Part shown: positions 34,178 through 45,957 of the stretch, one piece after another | Layout: the number at the start of each line of letters is the position of its first letter | Numbering within the stretch: the stretch's first letter is position 1 | Source: Albugo candida | Lineage: Eukaryota > Oomycota > Peronosporomycetes > Albuginales > Albuginaceae | Length of the DNA stretch: 64,000 nucleotides | Direction: 5' to 3' | NCBI GenBank assembly: GCA_905220665.1 | Contig: CAJNAR010000144.1 | Coordinates: forward strand, 186,001 to 250,000 | Program-made: the position numbers and the translations under genes | The notes under the pieces: generated by a model | Told to the model about the DNA's origin: nothing | Seen by the model: the letters and a program-made list of their open reading frames with translations, nothing else | Databases searched by the model: none

Positions 34178-35869
34178 ATGCAAGTATCATGTGGTTGCCG
34201 ATACCCGAGATTGTATCGACAATTTTCACCCGTTCTCACGCGTTTATTCAGCATCACCACAAAACACCGATCCGTTCATGCAGAATCGAATCCTCCGCTC
34301 GAAAAAAAGGATATCAAAGAGCCTCAAAATGACGAGAAATACGTTTCTATACAAGTCGATTGTTCTGCAATGAAATCGCCCAGAACATTGTGGTCAGGAA
34401 AGGCACAACGTGACAATGCGAACGGGAAATGGAACGAGCTTTCTTCCATTTTGAGTAGTTTGATTGACGTTCGTGGACCGCTCACCGTGGCAGAATACAT
34501 GAAAAGAGTGAGTCATCAGCTCATGTTACATTTAATTTGCTCGTACAATTTCCACTCACACTACTCAAGGCATTAGCGCATCCTACACACGGATATTACA
34601 TGAAGAAAGACGTATTCGGAGTAGAAGGAGACTTTACCACCGCTCCAGAAATCAGTCAAATGTTTGGAGAACTGATCGCAATTTGGTGTATTGCCACATG
34701 GAAAGAAATGGGATCACCCGATCCTATCAACATTGTGGAGCTTGGTCCCGGAAGAGGAAGTCTCATGTCCGACTTTCTGCGTTCGTCTCAATCATTTCCA
34801 CGTTTCCATAGTGCGTTGCAAGTTCACATGATTGAGATCAGTCCTGGTAATACTGATTGAATATATTTGCATACAATGTGTCTGACGTGGTTCTACAGCG
34901 CTTCAGAGGATACAAAAAGAGATGCTGGAAGATGTTGTTGGGATCAGATCTCTGCAATGGCACACAAGTTTTACTCATGTGCCTGAAGGACCTCTTCTTG
35001 TCATCGCTCAGGTAAGTAACTTGTTTTCGTCTTTTAATAATGAATTGAATCAACCTCATTCTCAGGAGTTTTTTGATGCGATGCCTGTACACCAATTCGA
35101 ATATACAGAACGGTAATGCATAGTGAGTTTGTGTGCTGATTATTTCACAGTATTATTCTTTCCAGTGGCTGGTGTGAGCGATTGATTGACTCTCAGGATG
35201 ATAACGGGAACCAGCTCTTCCGATTCGTCTTATCGCCAGGTCCAACACCCGCTGCCAGAATCTTTATCGGCCGTCAAAATCTCCGAGATCTGGCTCAATC
35301 AGATGATGAGAAGCTTGTGATGACTGAAAAAGCTAAAATCGGAGATCAACTCGAAATCTCACCTGCCAGCATAACAATTATGCAAGAAGTAGCCAAGAGG
35401 ATTTCAGCGAATCGTGGCGCTGCTTTAATTGTCGATTATGGCCATGATCATCCGTCTTCGTTCAGCCTTCGTGGAATTCGAAATCACAAATTTGTAGACG
35501 CTCTGGAAGAACCTGGTGATATTGATTTAGTAAGCGCTCACAGCGTCATGTCAATTCTTCTGTGTGTTATGTTTTTTCATTTCGTAGAGCGCGAATGTGG
35601 ATTTTAGTACGCTTAAGCGGTACGCCACGGCTGAACCGAAGATAAGTAGCTTTGGCTCAGTTTCACAAGGACAATTTCTCAAAACACTTGGGATAGAGCA
35701 TCGGCTTGCAGTTTTACTTGAAAATTGTGAATCAGAATCAGAAGCCCAGGAGCTTTATTCCGCGTATAAACGGCTCGTTGATGCCGACCAGATGGGTACG
35801 ATTTTCAAGGTGATGGCCATCAATCACTCGGATATCAACAACATTGTAGGCTTTGACTGCGTTGAGTAA
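34178..35869 (+). CDS. NDUFAF7: Mitochondrial arginine methyltransferase NDUFAF7 (MidA family)
   Basis: NDUFAF7 dimethylates an arginine of a complex I core subunit early in complex I assembly. Six exons (34178-34507, 34570-34846, 34899-35011, 35066-35112, 35166-35529, 35588-35869) give 470 residues. The N-terminus is a mitochondrial presequence (MQVSCGCRYPRLYRQFSPVLTR). Family motifs: GPLTVAEYMKRALAHPTHGYY, GDFTTAPEISQMFGELI, the SAM-binding VELGPGRGSLMSDFLR, QEFFDAMPVHQFEY, RGAALIVDYGHDHPS and SANVDFSTLKRYA. All exon joins restore these blocks. A second, dead copy exists at 52062-53700. Confidence 0.95.
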
Positions 35870-36033
35870 TACATGTACAGCAACTCTCCATCCGTGATCG
35901 AAATGCTTCCGAGTCTATGCTTGTCAATCACTTAGATCTGAAGCTCTTGTTGATAGAGTAAACAATACAATTACGAATGATGTTGGTTGACGTCACCCAT
36001 GCTCATTTGATATTGCGATTTCTATAGGAATGC

Positions 36034-36453
36034 ATGATCAATGACTTATATCAGACGGCATCTGCTGAAGCACAACTCAATAGTATTGCTTGTACCATGA
36101 TCAGTAAGAGAAATTCATTCTGCAAATGCTTCTTGAAACATTTAAGCACCACTCACTGGTTCCCAAGCTACTTCGTCGCCTACTTTGTCCCTTTCGTGCA
36201 TCATCATATGTGTTTGGATCAAGAAATCTGTTTTAAGTACGGGAAAACGCTGAACTCGTATCAAATCGCTGGTCAAGCCATTTATTTCGCAACGTTTTAC
36301 TTCGAATGGCATATAAAATCCAACAAAGTTGTCGAATCACATTTACGTGGGATCGTCGCATGTATATCTGGTTTGACCTTTTCAACTCGCTGGGGAATGC
36401 AAGACTTATACCAACCGTTTGTGCAATGCCCGGGGACCTCTCACAGCACTTGA
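36034..36453 (+). CDS. Hypothetical ORF, doubtful
   Basis: A 139-codon frame with several cysteines and two hydrophobic patches. No family is recognised. The underlying DNA is present but rearranged in frame at 53860-54200 in the duplicated segment, and the protein similarity between the two is poor, which suggests that this frame is not under selection. Another frame (36306-36647) overlaps. It may be an exon, a relic or non-coding spacer. Confidence 0.2.
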   Translation: MINDLYQTASAEAQLNSIACTMISKRNSFCKCFLKHLSTTHWFPSYFVAYFVPFVHHHMCLDQEICFKYGKTLNSYQIAGQAIYFATFYFEWHIKSNKVVESHLRGIVACISGLTFSTRWGMQDLYQPFVQCPGTSHST

Positions 36454-36839
36454 ATTCTCTGATAGAAGAGGAAGCATGGAGCAATCAAAATCATACGCTG
36501 TATCACAAAATAGCTGGTAGCTCTTCGTTTATTGACACATCGAAAGCAATTTGGTACGTTCGAGATAGAATAAGACCATCACTTTCAATTATCGAGACGT
36601 ACGTGACCGATCAGTCGTACACCTCATTGTCAAAGTCACGACAATAAGTAAACAAGCAGAATCAAATCCACTTGTTTTTCTCGTGCGTTGGGTACTCAAC
36701 AATATGAATGGACGAATGTGATTGAGGGAAACGTCTGTCAGTACGTTGCGTGCCTACACGCTCAATTGGCATGAAATCAAACAGCGATGATAGTAAAGAC
36801 CGCAAAATGCTTGTATCAAATGCCACAGTTGCTAATCAA

Positions 36840-37560
36840 GATCCAAGCATCCTATATCTATAATCAGTTGCTCACAATCGGTACTACCGAAAGCAGCATA
36901 ATGTAGAAAAGAAGCATTACCAACTGGAAAAGTGCCGAACGACTAGCAATTATGTTTCTCCTAATGCGTTCGTTCGTTTTCGCCGATGAATATTGCAGGT
37001 ATGGCTGGTTGCACAGTAGTTTTTGACTTGTTATAGTGCTACAGGCACCGCATCTTGAGACTTAGTCATATTGCAGAGAGGTGCATACATGTTCGTTGCT
37101 GGAATGATGGAAGAGTACAATTATTACAAGCATGCATTATATCAATTATCTAGCGGACTTCTTTTCGCGTAATGCAGGATCAAGTGGCACAGCCATTCCC
37201 ATGTCACCAACATATCTGCTATTAGTGATAGCCTAGGCGGGAAGTAGCTGGCATAGCATAGACACTTTGTGTAATTGTAAATAGGGAAAGAAGGAGCGAC
37301 CACGACTGTAATTTAAAACTGAAGAGAAGATGTGCTCGAGTTGACACACAAACCTCAGAAAATGGGTGGGATCAAATCATGAATCTCATAAAAATGCGTC
37401 GATTTATCAATAAGCTCAGGGAATGTGGGGTATCTTTTTGGAGGACCATATTAAGAATCGTAGGGGAAAATGCGTCGTGCTCGGTAAAATCTTGAGAACA
37501 ACGCGCACGTCAGAAGCCTTAGTGAAACGTGTAGGATTTTATCGGTAAACCAAGGGAATC
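36840..37560 (+). repeat. Dispersed repeat unit, copy with ATGCGTCG motifs
   Basis: This unit matches 1-600 on the minus strand, 56550-57000 and 42180-42560. It starts around the CAATCGGTACTACCG string, continues through GCCGAACGACTAGCA, GGCACCGCATC, GAGGTGCATACATG and CAAGTGGCACAGCC, then into a stretch with repeated ATGCGTCG. On the minus strand a short ATG frame near 36925 reads MLLFYIMLLSVVPIVSN and stops, similar to the one in the first copy (MLLFYLMLLTVVPIEG). This resembles a secretion signal. Whether the unit is a decayed small gene or a mobile repeat cannot be decided. Confidence 0.6.
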
Positions 37561-37961
37561 AGGTTTCGAGAATTCGGCCAACCAGGCAAATATCTATTGA
37601 CGAGGCTTTAACTTCCCGCTCGAGTCATGGTTTCACCTGATCCCTTGCCTCGTTTTTTGCATCCTTGAGAAGTTTTTTTTATGCATTTAAGATTCAGCAA
37701 AGCAGCACAAACGTCATGTTTCCGTTTCCTGCGTAGGATTTTTGACCTGGTTATGGTGTAGCATACCTAACTTTGTCCTGACACAATAAAATTATATAGG
37801 TTTTCTGTAGTTGCTTCGTTAGGTTCGAAATCGTAGCAAATCTGGAAAACTTCGAAAGTAGCACACACACATCCTCCGGGTTACCTATCGTCTTGTAGAT
37901 TTGAGTGCTCATTATTCGATTCGCTTTAGACCGAATATTTCAGACTGGACGAATTGTAGAA

Positions 37962-38828
37962 ATGAATCATATTGCTGTTTACTTGATAGGGATCATCGCA
38001 TTCATGATGATCAATTCGAGTCGGCAGATGGATAAGCAACGTCAAGTGTCAAAGGGTAAGCAACGTCAAGGGCCGAAGGATGAGTGTATCAAAACGGTAA
38101 CCAAATTTAAGGACAAATTAAAGGAATATCAGCTGGAGATCCTTGTGCGCACTAGACGCTTGTTAGTCAAGACTTATCCACAAGAATCGCACTATCTGCT
38201 TGAGAAATCAGTTTTACCACCTTCTCATGGAAGAGCAGCGCACGCGGCGTGTCTATGGCTGGAGCTAAAGCTGGATAACGGAGGTAAAACCAGTACTTGC
38301 AATTCTGATCTGTATAATAAATAACCTTGTTCTGGCGTGTGGGCGTACATAGACGTGACCTTGAAAGACAAATGCAGATATATCGAAATGTTAGAACTCA
38401 TACTCGATTTTTCAGATCCACCACATCCAACGGGTGAGCCATCCACGTCGTCAAGCGTTGAGACTTCCACTTCCACAAAGCCGCCTACGGAACTGGAACT
38501 CATAGTCAAGTGGCTTAATCAAGAGTACAACAGTATAGCAAAGGAGTATAACGCTTCCTTTGGAAATGAAATCCCTATTGAACAGGGTCAGCACACGACA
38601 CTGCCACAGCCATCGGATGGGAAACGCACGGCTGCAAGGAGTGAAAGAGCCAACATCAGCAGTACAAACGAAGGTAAAAATTTGCGGGAAAAGCCATTCA
38701 CCAAAGCCGGTGGAGACGAGGACCAGGATGACCTCCCATCACCTTCGAAGCGATCGGACGGACCATCTGCGACTGGAAGCAAGAATAACAAATCCAGCAA
38801 AAAAAAAGAACGGGGGAAAAAGAAGTAG
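37962..38828 (+). CDS. Candidate secreted lysine-rich protein (possible effector)
   Basis: Two exons (37962-38283, 38353-38828) joined across a 69-nt intron give 265 residues. The N-terminus is a clear signal peptide (MNHIAVYLIGIIAFMMINSS). The mature part starts with a direct repeat of KQRQ (DKQRQVSKGKQRQGPK), has a central region with four cysteines on either side of the splice junction (DECIKTVTKF ... DKCRYIEMLELIL), a Ser/Thr stretch, and a highly charged Lys/Asp/Ser-rich C-terminus ending KKKERGKKK that could act as a nuclear localisation signal. No RXLR or CHxC motif is seen. The gene lies at the edge of the repeat-rich block and has a broken relative at 57490-58436. An effector role is a hypothesis only. 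Confidence 0.65.
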
Positions 38829-39567
38829 CGACACTAGGTGTAAAAACGAGTTCTTTCGGTCCAAGTCGGTAGCTCAGAACAAATAATGAACCATCAAATA
38901 CATTCCCTTAAGTGAATATACGCTTTCTCCAATTAGTCCGAAGCACAATACAGCCTTCTAAAGTGGATTTCTCTAGTCCAAAGCTTTGGAGAGGAATTCT
39001 AGTCTCAATGCAGAGACACCGCCTCATACAATGGCGATTACTGTAATATCGCCGCCAGTTTCAATCAAGAGCTCCATTCACAACATGCCATACTTTCTCA
39101 TGTTATCGTGACTATCCCTTCTTACATGGCCTCCTATAGCTTCATTGCATTTCGAAACTTCGATACTTCATCTGCTGCCTCTACGAGTTGAAAAAGTAAC
39201 AGGGAAGTGCGAGGAGAAGCTTTGCGACATTGCTAGAAATGGAAACTTGGGTGCATATACTGTTGGCTGGTAATGTTTTGGTTCGCGTAAATTAAAAGGC
39301 ACACAGTGGGGGCTCGCTATACCCCCAAAGAGATCAACGCGCTTATGATAGAACTTTGGAATACGAAATTACGGCAGCCATTCCGTCGCAAGAAACCCCC
39401 AACTCAAGAATGAAAGCAGTAGCTCGAGCGACTCAAGTGATGAGAAGACTCTGTATCTCATCTGATCCAAGTGGTGAGGACACTGAATCTGATTCTAGTA
39501 AGCGTTCGAATTCGCGTTCAAGGGAAAGGTAATTTTCAATAAAAGGTCATCTATTATGGAATTCTTT
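38829..39567. other. Gap without a recognised gene
   Basis: Only short frames occur. A 40-codon open piece near 39410-39530 is rich in Arg and Ser and ends with a charged tail (SKRSNSRSRER), but it has no clear start or family. I see no transposon hallmark. Confidence 0.3.
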
Positions 39568-41390
39568 CTATCGTTGGAAATCTTTCCAGCTCGGTGGCTC
39601 ATGAACTGGTACGATTTCTTTGACGAGCGGCTCATTTCCTAGTATTGTATCAGCTGCTTTCTCTGCGAGCATGATCGTCGGAGCATTTCAATTCCCACTA
39701 ACAATGTCTGGCATCACCGACGCATCGACCACCCGTAAACATTCGAGTCCGTGAACCTGAAGAGGAGAATTTACGACAATCCCATGCGATTCATGCAGGA
39801 GGGATGATATGCACTCTCCGCATGCTGACGGACCCACGCATCAATTTCTCCATCTGATTGGACATTCAAGTCTGGTGAAACTGGATGCCCACGGTATGCG
39901 TCGAAGCCCTCCTGCTGGAATTTTTCGCGAGTTAGTCGAACAGCTGCTCGAATATCGATGCGATCTTGTAAGACATCAAGATAATTTGGGTCGATGATCG
40001 GGTGGGCACGCGGGTCAGCGCTTTGGAGCTTGATGGACCCACGGCTGGTCGCTGGCATTGGAGAACAATGTGCTTGCATTGGGTGCACGTATCCAGGAAT
40101 CAGTTATCCAGTAAGCGCTCCTGGTAAGAAATGATACTGCAAATCGGGCTGACATTTTGCCTGGACCGCTACAAAGCACAATAAAATCAGGATGCATTAC
40201 ATCAAAGCATCAGGTAAAATACCTTCGAATAAATCCACCTGATTCGAGATGAATGCTTGCGCCCCAACCAGTCTGAAGAAATAGCCATTCCAAAGCGATT
40301 TCGAACATATTATGAGGATATTTCCTAATCGCTCAACAAAGCATCAGGTCAAAATAGGACGAGACGATTGAATTCGTACCAAGCCGCATGATGCAATGTG
40401 ATCGGCTGTGTGCATTCATATTGAACGTAAAGGTCTAGATGATCTTTAAGATTTTGTCCAACAGCCGGAACATGATCCACCAGTGGTACATCGACCAGCT
40501 TCAAGTGATCAGCATCGCCCACGCCAGATAGCAGTAGGAGTTGAGGTGAGTTGGTCGCCCCGCCAGAGAGAATGATCTACAAATAGTAACGTCAGTCAAT
40601 TGATGTCTGACACCCATTTGTATTCCAGAATCAACTTACTTCCTTATTGGCTCGGATCTTGGTCGGACGATTCGTTCGGTTGCATTCAACATTGATTCCA
40701 GTGGCTCGACGACCTTGAAACTCGATTTTCGTGGTTATTGTATTGGTGATGACCTTCAGATTTGGATGTTTGATAGCAGGCCAAAGGTACGCCTGCAAAG
40801 CACTCCAACGACGTCCTTTGTTGATGGTCATGTCCATCCAGCCAAATCCTTCTTGCTGATATCCATTCATGTCGTCTGTGAAAGGATAATCAGCTTGCAT
40901 CGCGGCCTCAATGAGCTTCTGGAATAAGATCTGATTCTTCTGATTTCCGCGTGTGACATGTAATGGACCTGATCCTCCACGATACGCATTCGCACCAAAG
41001 AATGCGATTGTGATTTACGAAAGTACGGTGGACAATGGGCATAGCTCCATCCTGTTGCATTACAATCGTTTGCATGACCTCGAATGTATACCATTGCATT
41101 GACAGAGGACGAACCGCCGAGCACGCGTTCTCGCGGCCACGATAGTCTACGATTGTTCAAATTTTTTTGCGCTTGTGTGTTGTAGCACCAATTGTATTTA
41201 TCATTAGCCAAAATGTACGTCAATGCGGCCGGCCTGTGGATTTTCCACCAGTCCCATTTATGCATACCACTCAAACCAGCTTCCACTAATAATACTTTAT
41301 TTTATCCGTCTTCAGTGAGTCGATTACCAAGATCACATCCTGCAGATCTACCACCAATAACGATGTAGTCGTATTCAGCCTTTATAGAGA
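39568..41390 (-). pseudogene. Choline-dehydrogenase-type GMC oxidoreductase, broken
   Basis: Reading backwards from about 41390, the FAD loop appears as YIVIGGRSAGCDLGNRLTEDG (normally GGGSAG) and is followed immediately by a TAA before KVLLVEAG. Next come WDWWKIHRPAALTY, PRERVLGGSSSVNAMVYIRGHA, then a frameshift after PYFRKSQSHSL, and MQADYPFTDDMNGYQQEGFGWMD in another frame. A genuine-looking intron precedes IILSGGATNSPQLLLLSGVGD and VGQNLKDHLDLYVQYE, with a TGA soon after. Then HPIIDPNYL, HAESAYHPSC, RVVDASVMPDIVSGN and a TGA where the family has Leu before NAPTIMLAEKAA. The gene ends EPPSWKDFQR. At least four lesions make it non-functional. The intact enzyme oxidises choline to betaine aldehyde in mitochondria. 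Confidence 0.85.
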
Positions 41391-41535
41391 TAAATCGAGA
41401 CGAAGCGAATGCGTTTCATAGCGGAATTCTGTCGCATTTAGTCGAAATCAAGTGAGTAAGAGTCCTCATTGAGAGGGATTGGAGCAAATAAAAACGTGTA
41501 TGATCCAATCGAAAAAGTCTGCGAGTTATGCAAAG

Positions 41536-42170
41536 CTATAGTAAATGGCTGTTGCGTTTCCCTGCTCGTGTATAAAAAAAGAAACCGATATCGACAATTA
41601 CATCGGATTCGATAACATAATGGACGGCCTCAACTCGAAGATTATGGATATATACACTACCACCGAGGATCAAACGTCTTGCTTCCGCTACATCAAAACG
41701 GGTGAGTTCGGATGGCACAACAGATTTGGAGCAGACCTTTGGATCTACATATCCCTGTGGCTGCCATTAGGTCGACCAATTCCTGCTTAACGATTTCCTC
41801 ATATCGTTTGATATGAGCCGGAGCTTCTCGTTCGTGTATTCTTGGCGACTCTGATTGGCCAATATTCTCATTGAAGAGAGCATTTGTCGCAGTTGTTTAA
41901 ACTGCAGAATTTTTACGAAATCGACAACTCACTTGCTTGAAGTAAATCAATTTTATAAAGCACAAATATCGACTGAGTATCACGGTTGAGGGGTCAATAG
42001 TGTCCCATCGCTTCTAACTTTGGCCCATAGATTCTTTCATCCAGGACACCTCCATGGCAGCGGCCCGATTTGATGTACACAATTTTTGTACATTGAGTAT
42101 GATGCGCGCTAAGGATAAAGGCATCTCAGTATCTTTCAAACCAGTCGATACATTGTCGTTGAATGCTAAA
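41536..42170 (-). pseudogene. Degenerate multi-exon coding relic, family unknown
   Basis: On the minus strand several short protein-like stretches occur with stops between them: PLSLARIILNVQKLCTS, RWDTIDPSTVILSRYL, LQFKQLRQMLSSMRILANQS and ARRLILGGSVYIHNLRVE. They have natural-looking composition but are not joinable into one frame. No family is recognised. It may be a decayed gene adjacent to the broken oxidoreductase. Confidence 0.35.
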
Positions 42171-42179
42171 AATTAGTTT

Positions 42180-42560
42180 GAAGCAAGCGTCATACCGATT
42201 GAAGGAGCACACACAACTGCTTGATGTGCCAAACCACTAGCAAAACTCTTATTTATGGTGCGCTTGTTTGTTCTCGCTGATCAATGCAGTGGGTACGGCA
42301 AGGAGGATGTCATATTTTGATCAAGTGATATTGCTTGTGCCAGCGTCCCTCGATTCAATCACTTTGCTACTGCCACCGCATCCTTAGTCATCTTGCTACA
42401 ACCAATTTTGATAGGTGCATAAATGGTTGTAGCTGAAATGAAGGAATAATTTATCATGTTACAAGCATGAATATATCAAGCCATTTGCGGACACCCCTTC
42501 GTGCGAAACATGGAAATCGTGGTCACAGGATTTATGGCGCATCATAAATCATGACCAGTT
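42180..42560 (+). repeat. Diverged copy of the dispersed repeat unit
   Basis: Alignable by eye to 36880-37190: TACCGATTGAAGGAGCA, an ATGGTGCGCTTGTTTGTTCTCGC block matching ATGCGTTCGTTCGTTTTCGC, GCTACTGCCACCGCATCC, GGTGCATAAATGGTTGTAGC and TTACAAGCATG followed by CATTTGCGGACA. It lacks the ATGCGTCG-rich 3' part. Confidence 0.5.
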
Positions 42561-43500
42561 TCATAACTTTTTACTTTTGATTAACATACGGAGATGGCAT
42601 TTTGATCTGAATGGAGCAAAAAAACAGTACCAGAAATGCTACCAATTCATTCTCGGCGGTTTGCCCGCTGTATTGATCTACATCTTGTCTCACATCGAGT
42701 CTTGTCATATCAACTAGGCCGCAGAACGTTCAAGCTTTCGGTTTATGCAACAAGTCATTGATACATGGAGCACGCGGAACGTTTCCAGTCATTGCAACCC
42801 TTATGTAGTCGCAAAGGAAGTATGCGGATGATATCTCGAAAACTAGAAAATGTTGGGGAGGCAAGATATCAAAATGCACACTCGGTTCCGTAATAGCTTG
42901 CATTGGTCGAGGCATTTTTGTCGGCAATTAGCTGTATCGAGTTGACTTCTTTCCTTACTCTTCCAACCGATTCTTAGTTACAATCGCTGGAGTACTTGCA
43001 ACCTGCTTGAATTTTACTTTTCTTCGATTGTGAAATCGTTGATGGATTACTATCATGTTGCGAATAGCTCAGCTTGTGCTTACAATAATTAAATGGTTCG
43101 GATCACTTCGCTGGTTTTGTGAAGAAAATGAGCGAGAATGCCCCGCCCAGACACTTATTTAATCGTTATGCAGAATTTTGCCCAGTGATCTGCCCAGTTA
43201 TATGCAAGCGAACTTGTTATCAAAAGTAGTCATCGAACTGGTGTATTGCTGGCACTGAAGAAACTGTAAGTATAAAAAAACTTGTTTCGCTTGCGTACGT
43301 GGTACTAAGAGAGCCATGTAATCACCAACATGACCTGTCAGACAAGACCGGTAGACGTGAAAAGTGTGGGTGTCGAAGCAATCAGTGGAATGGATGAATA
43401 CTTAACGACTTCTCAATTTGCCGGATACTAAGTAACCCGTTAATTTAGTAAAAACACCTCGAAAAAACAACTTTTTTCAACTCTTTCCTCTCGAAAACAA
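42561..43500. other. Repeat-flanking DNA, no gene recognised
   Basis: A 940-bp stretch between the repeat copy and the LINE. Only short frames (up to 65 codons) occur. The last 50 bp, with a run similar to AACTTTTTTCAACTCTTTCC, probably belong to the 5' UTR of the LINE, because a near-identical run recurs after its second ORF (about 50188). Confidence 0.3.
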
Positions 43501-43501
43501 T

Positions 43502-45957
43502 GGTTCAAGTCGACATATCGACACAACCCAGGGTGCTAGCGTCCACTTGTAGTGACGTGGCAACCCTCATGAGTCGGCACCCCTGTGTGATGACGTGGAA
43601 AGTACCCCCACCCCCAGTGTGACGGCACAAGGTAATATCGGTACTACCGGTGGACGATGTGGTACCGGTGGTACATGTGGTACTGTCGTTGCCTCGTCAC
43701 AGGGTGACCCAAAGGAAACTGCAACTGCAAGTGTGGACGACACTAAAAGTCCCACTCTTGCTGACATTATCAAGTCACAGGAGTCCTTGCGTAAGGACCA
43801 GGCTAGAGCTCGGGCGAAATTTCGCGTGGAGCTCCCGAAGCCGAAAGCCTCGGATATCGCGGCCATACTGCAGCTATATGCTGATGGGGAGTATCCGGAT
43901 TGGTCGGTTTTGTCTGCGAAACTGGAAGCAGCAAGACCTTTCCAAATCCGGAAAGCAACCTTCCCCATGGTCTTGGAGACGGTTCAGTCTTTGACGCGTA
44001 CTCCAAATGGAAAATTTCATCCTCTCTGATGCGAGACCACGGCAATCCGGTCTTTGAAAGTTTACTGGAGAGCCGGTCAATCGCTCAGGTATCTAAAATG
44101 CCTGGGGGAAACATCAGGGTGATGGTCACCACGGCGGATGCCTGCCAACAGTTGGAGTGTCAGCCGGTGACTATCCTTAGGGAAAAGTACTTTTTTCGGG
44201 AATTTGATACTCTTGAAACAAAATACTACCTCGATGTCTTCGGCGTAGGCGTGGAGGAGGAGCGGAACCACATACTCCGCGCTCTTCATCAACTCGGATG
44301 TCAAGTGGTGTATGACACCTTTCGCGAGACGATTCCCACTAAGGAATTGGTGATGTCGACTTGGCAAGTTTACTTTGGTTGTTTGACGTGCCCCCAACAA
44401 CTAGTTAGAGTTGGTAAAGTGGTTGAACAAATCGCTTACGACAAACAACTTTACCCAGTAAGGGGAAAAAATGCTCCTATGCTAACTGAACGACCACGTT
44501 TAGGTCAACGTGGTCCTTATTGCTTGGATTTGGGTGATACAGCAGCCACGGGAGCACGGCAACAACAAACCAACAAGCAAAAGAGACAGCAAAACCAGAA
44601 TCAATCTGCAACTCCAATTCACAACAAACAAAAACAAAAAAGCAACAAAAACAAACAACCGAACCAGCGGCACTTGTGGTGCTACCACAAGCAGTAGTGA
44701 ATCCAGTTCCCAGTCAAGAATTGGAGACGAGGACACCTCAAAGGAAGCTCTCCGATCAAATCTCGTTGGAGCTCAACACTCCTCCCACTATCACACCACC
44801 AGGAGCATCAGCTTTGTTGCAACCCACTCCTCCCATCCTTCAATTGACTAGTCAGTCATACTCACAAACGCGGGTGGAGCGGGATGGCGATGTATCCATG
44901 AAGTTGGCATGGACGAGTGGAAAACGTAACCGGGTGGAGCCGTACGAACAAATGGTCTCCAAAGCACCACCTCTTGCGCTTCCGAAGTTAGCGACGAGTA
45001 ATTATTTTGCTGTGCTCGCAATTATGGAGGTGGAGATCGAAGAAGTAAAAGCGGTTGCCAATCCGGAGAATGGGAATCGAGTTCAAATTATCCCCATGAA
45101 AGCACGGATGCCAAAGGAGGTGGCCACTTCGAAAGAGGCGACACACTTATTATCAAAAACGGCATACCACAATCGAGAAATCAAAACGACCAACCCGAGT
45201 TGGTGAGATAGGGGAGATAATGGAAATCGATTCCAAAAATGCCCTTCTCTCACTCCGACCGAACAAGCTAGTTCAAGCCGATGCTTGCATCCATCACGTT
45301 AGAAAGCTAGTCCAGTTCTGCACAAATCCGGACAAAATTATCCGAGCGGCACTTGATCATCCGATCACGATGAATGGTGTGCTACTAGCGTGTATGGAGT
45401 CGAATGATAAAGCGTTGGATGAATTGGCGCATCTGCTCATGATAAATCAGGTTTTTGCAGCGTACAATCTCGGTGAAGATGTTACGTTTGCGACGCGATG
45501 GAATCGCCATGTTGGTGGAAAAGTTCCATCAAAACGATCTGTCTTGTTCGAGAAAGTCATGTCGTGGTGGACGTCAGTGCCGGACATAGCTCTCGGTTTG
45601 ACTCGAGCGACCAAAGCTCCCGCGTTTTTGGAACTCTTATTTATGTGTACTGCCCTGACATTCTACACAAACCATCACTGGATCCAATATCTTACCGATG
45701 GACCAGTGATTTGGATTCCGGGCCATCATTGTCGTTTACTTCCAACTAATGTGATCATATCCTTTTTCCTCTCCGATGTGGGCATAAAGTGTTGGTCTCT
45801 ATGGTTTGGAGGTAAATGGCCCGGACTTCTCCATGGTGACATCGCTGAACTTTCAGTCAATCTCAGCTTTTTTCCTGAGGAACATACAACACTTCACCTT
45901 TCACAACAAGATGGTAAAACGAGGTTGATTTCTGGTCCACTTCAGCTTGAATGCTAA
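43502..45957 (+). pseudogene. LINE ORF1 region, frameshifted
   Basis: ORF1-like sequence is spread over at least four frames: an ATG at 43502 (stop near 43621), 43595-44029, about 43985-44697, 44676-45206 and 45220-45957. The third piece holds the most conserved-looking part (VFESLLESRSIAQVSKM, DVFGVGVEEERNHILRAL, YCLDLGD) and a Gln/Lys/Asn-rich basic tail typical of nucleic-acid-binding ORF1 proteins. The last piece (Trp-rich, PSKRSVLFEKVMSWW) has no recognised domain but is contiguous with ORF2, so it belongs to the element and not to a host gene. Confidence 0.7.

Larger units (their letters stand above)
33060..38830. repeat. Segmental duplication, intact copy
   Basis: This segment (5' third of the DZIP1-like gene, NDUFAF7, a spacer, a dispersed-repeat unit and the secreted-protein gene) is matched in the same order and orientation by 50910-58440. 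Similarity is continuous but degraded. An extra stretch of about 2 kb at 54450-56540 has no counterpart here. The duplication endpoint lies inside the DZIP1-like coding region near 33060. Confidence 0.8.

Noticed and set aside
37962..38828. RXLR or CHxC class assignment for the secreted protein
   Set aside because: Neither motif is present after the predicted signal peptide; only generic effector-like features are seen.
41280..41390. The TAA in the oxidoreductase FAD loop as part of an intron
   Set aside because: No GT-AG pair around it restores the frame, and the flanking residues LTEDG and KVLLVEAG are contiguous in the family.
45220..45957. 245-codon frame as an independent host gene
   Set aside because: It lies between LINE ORF1 and ORF2 pieces in the same strand order and ends where ORF2 begins.
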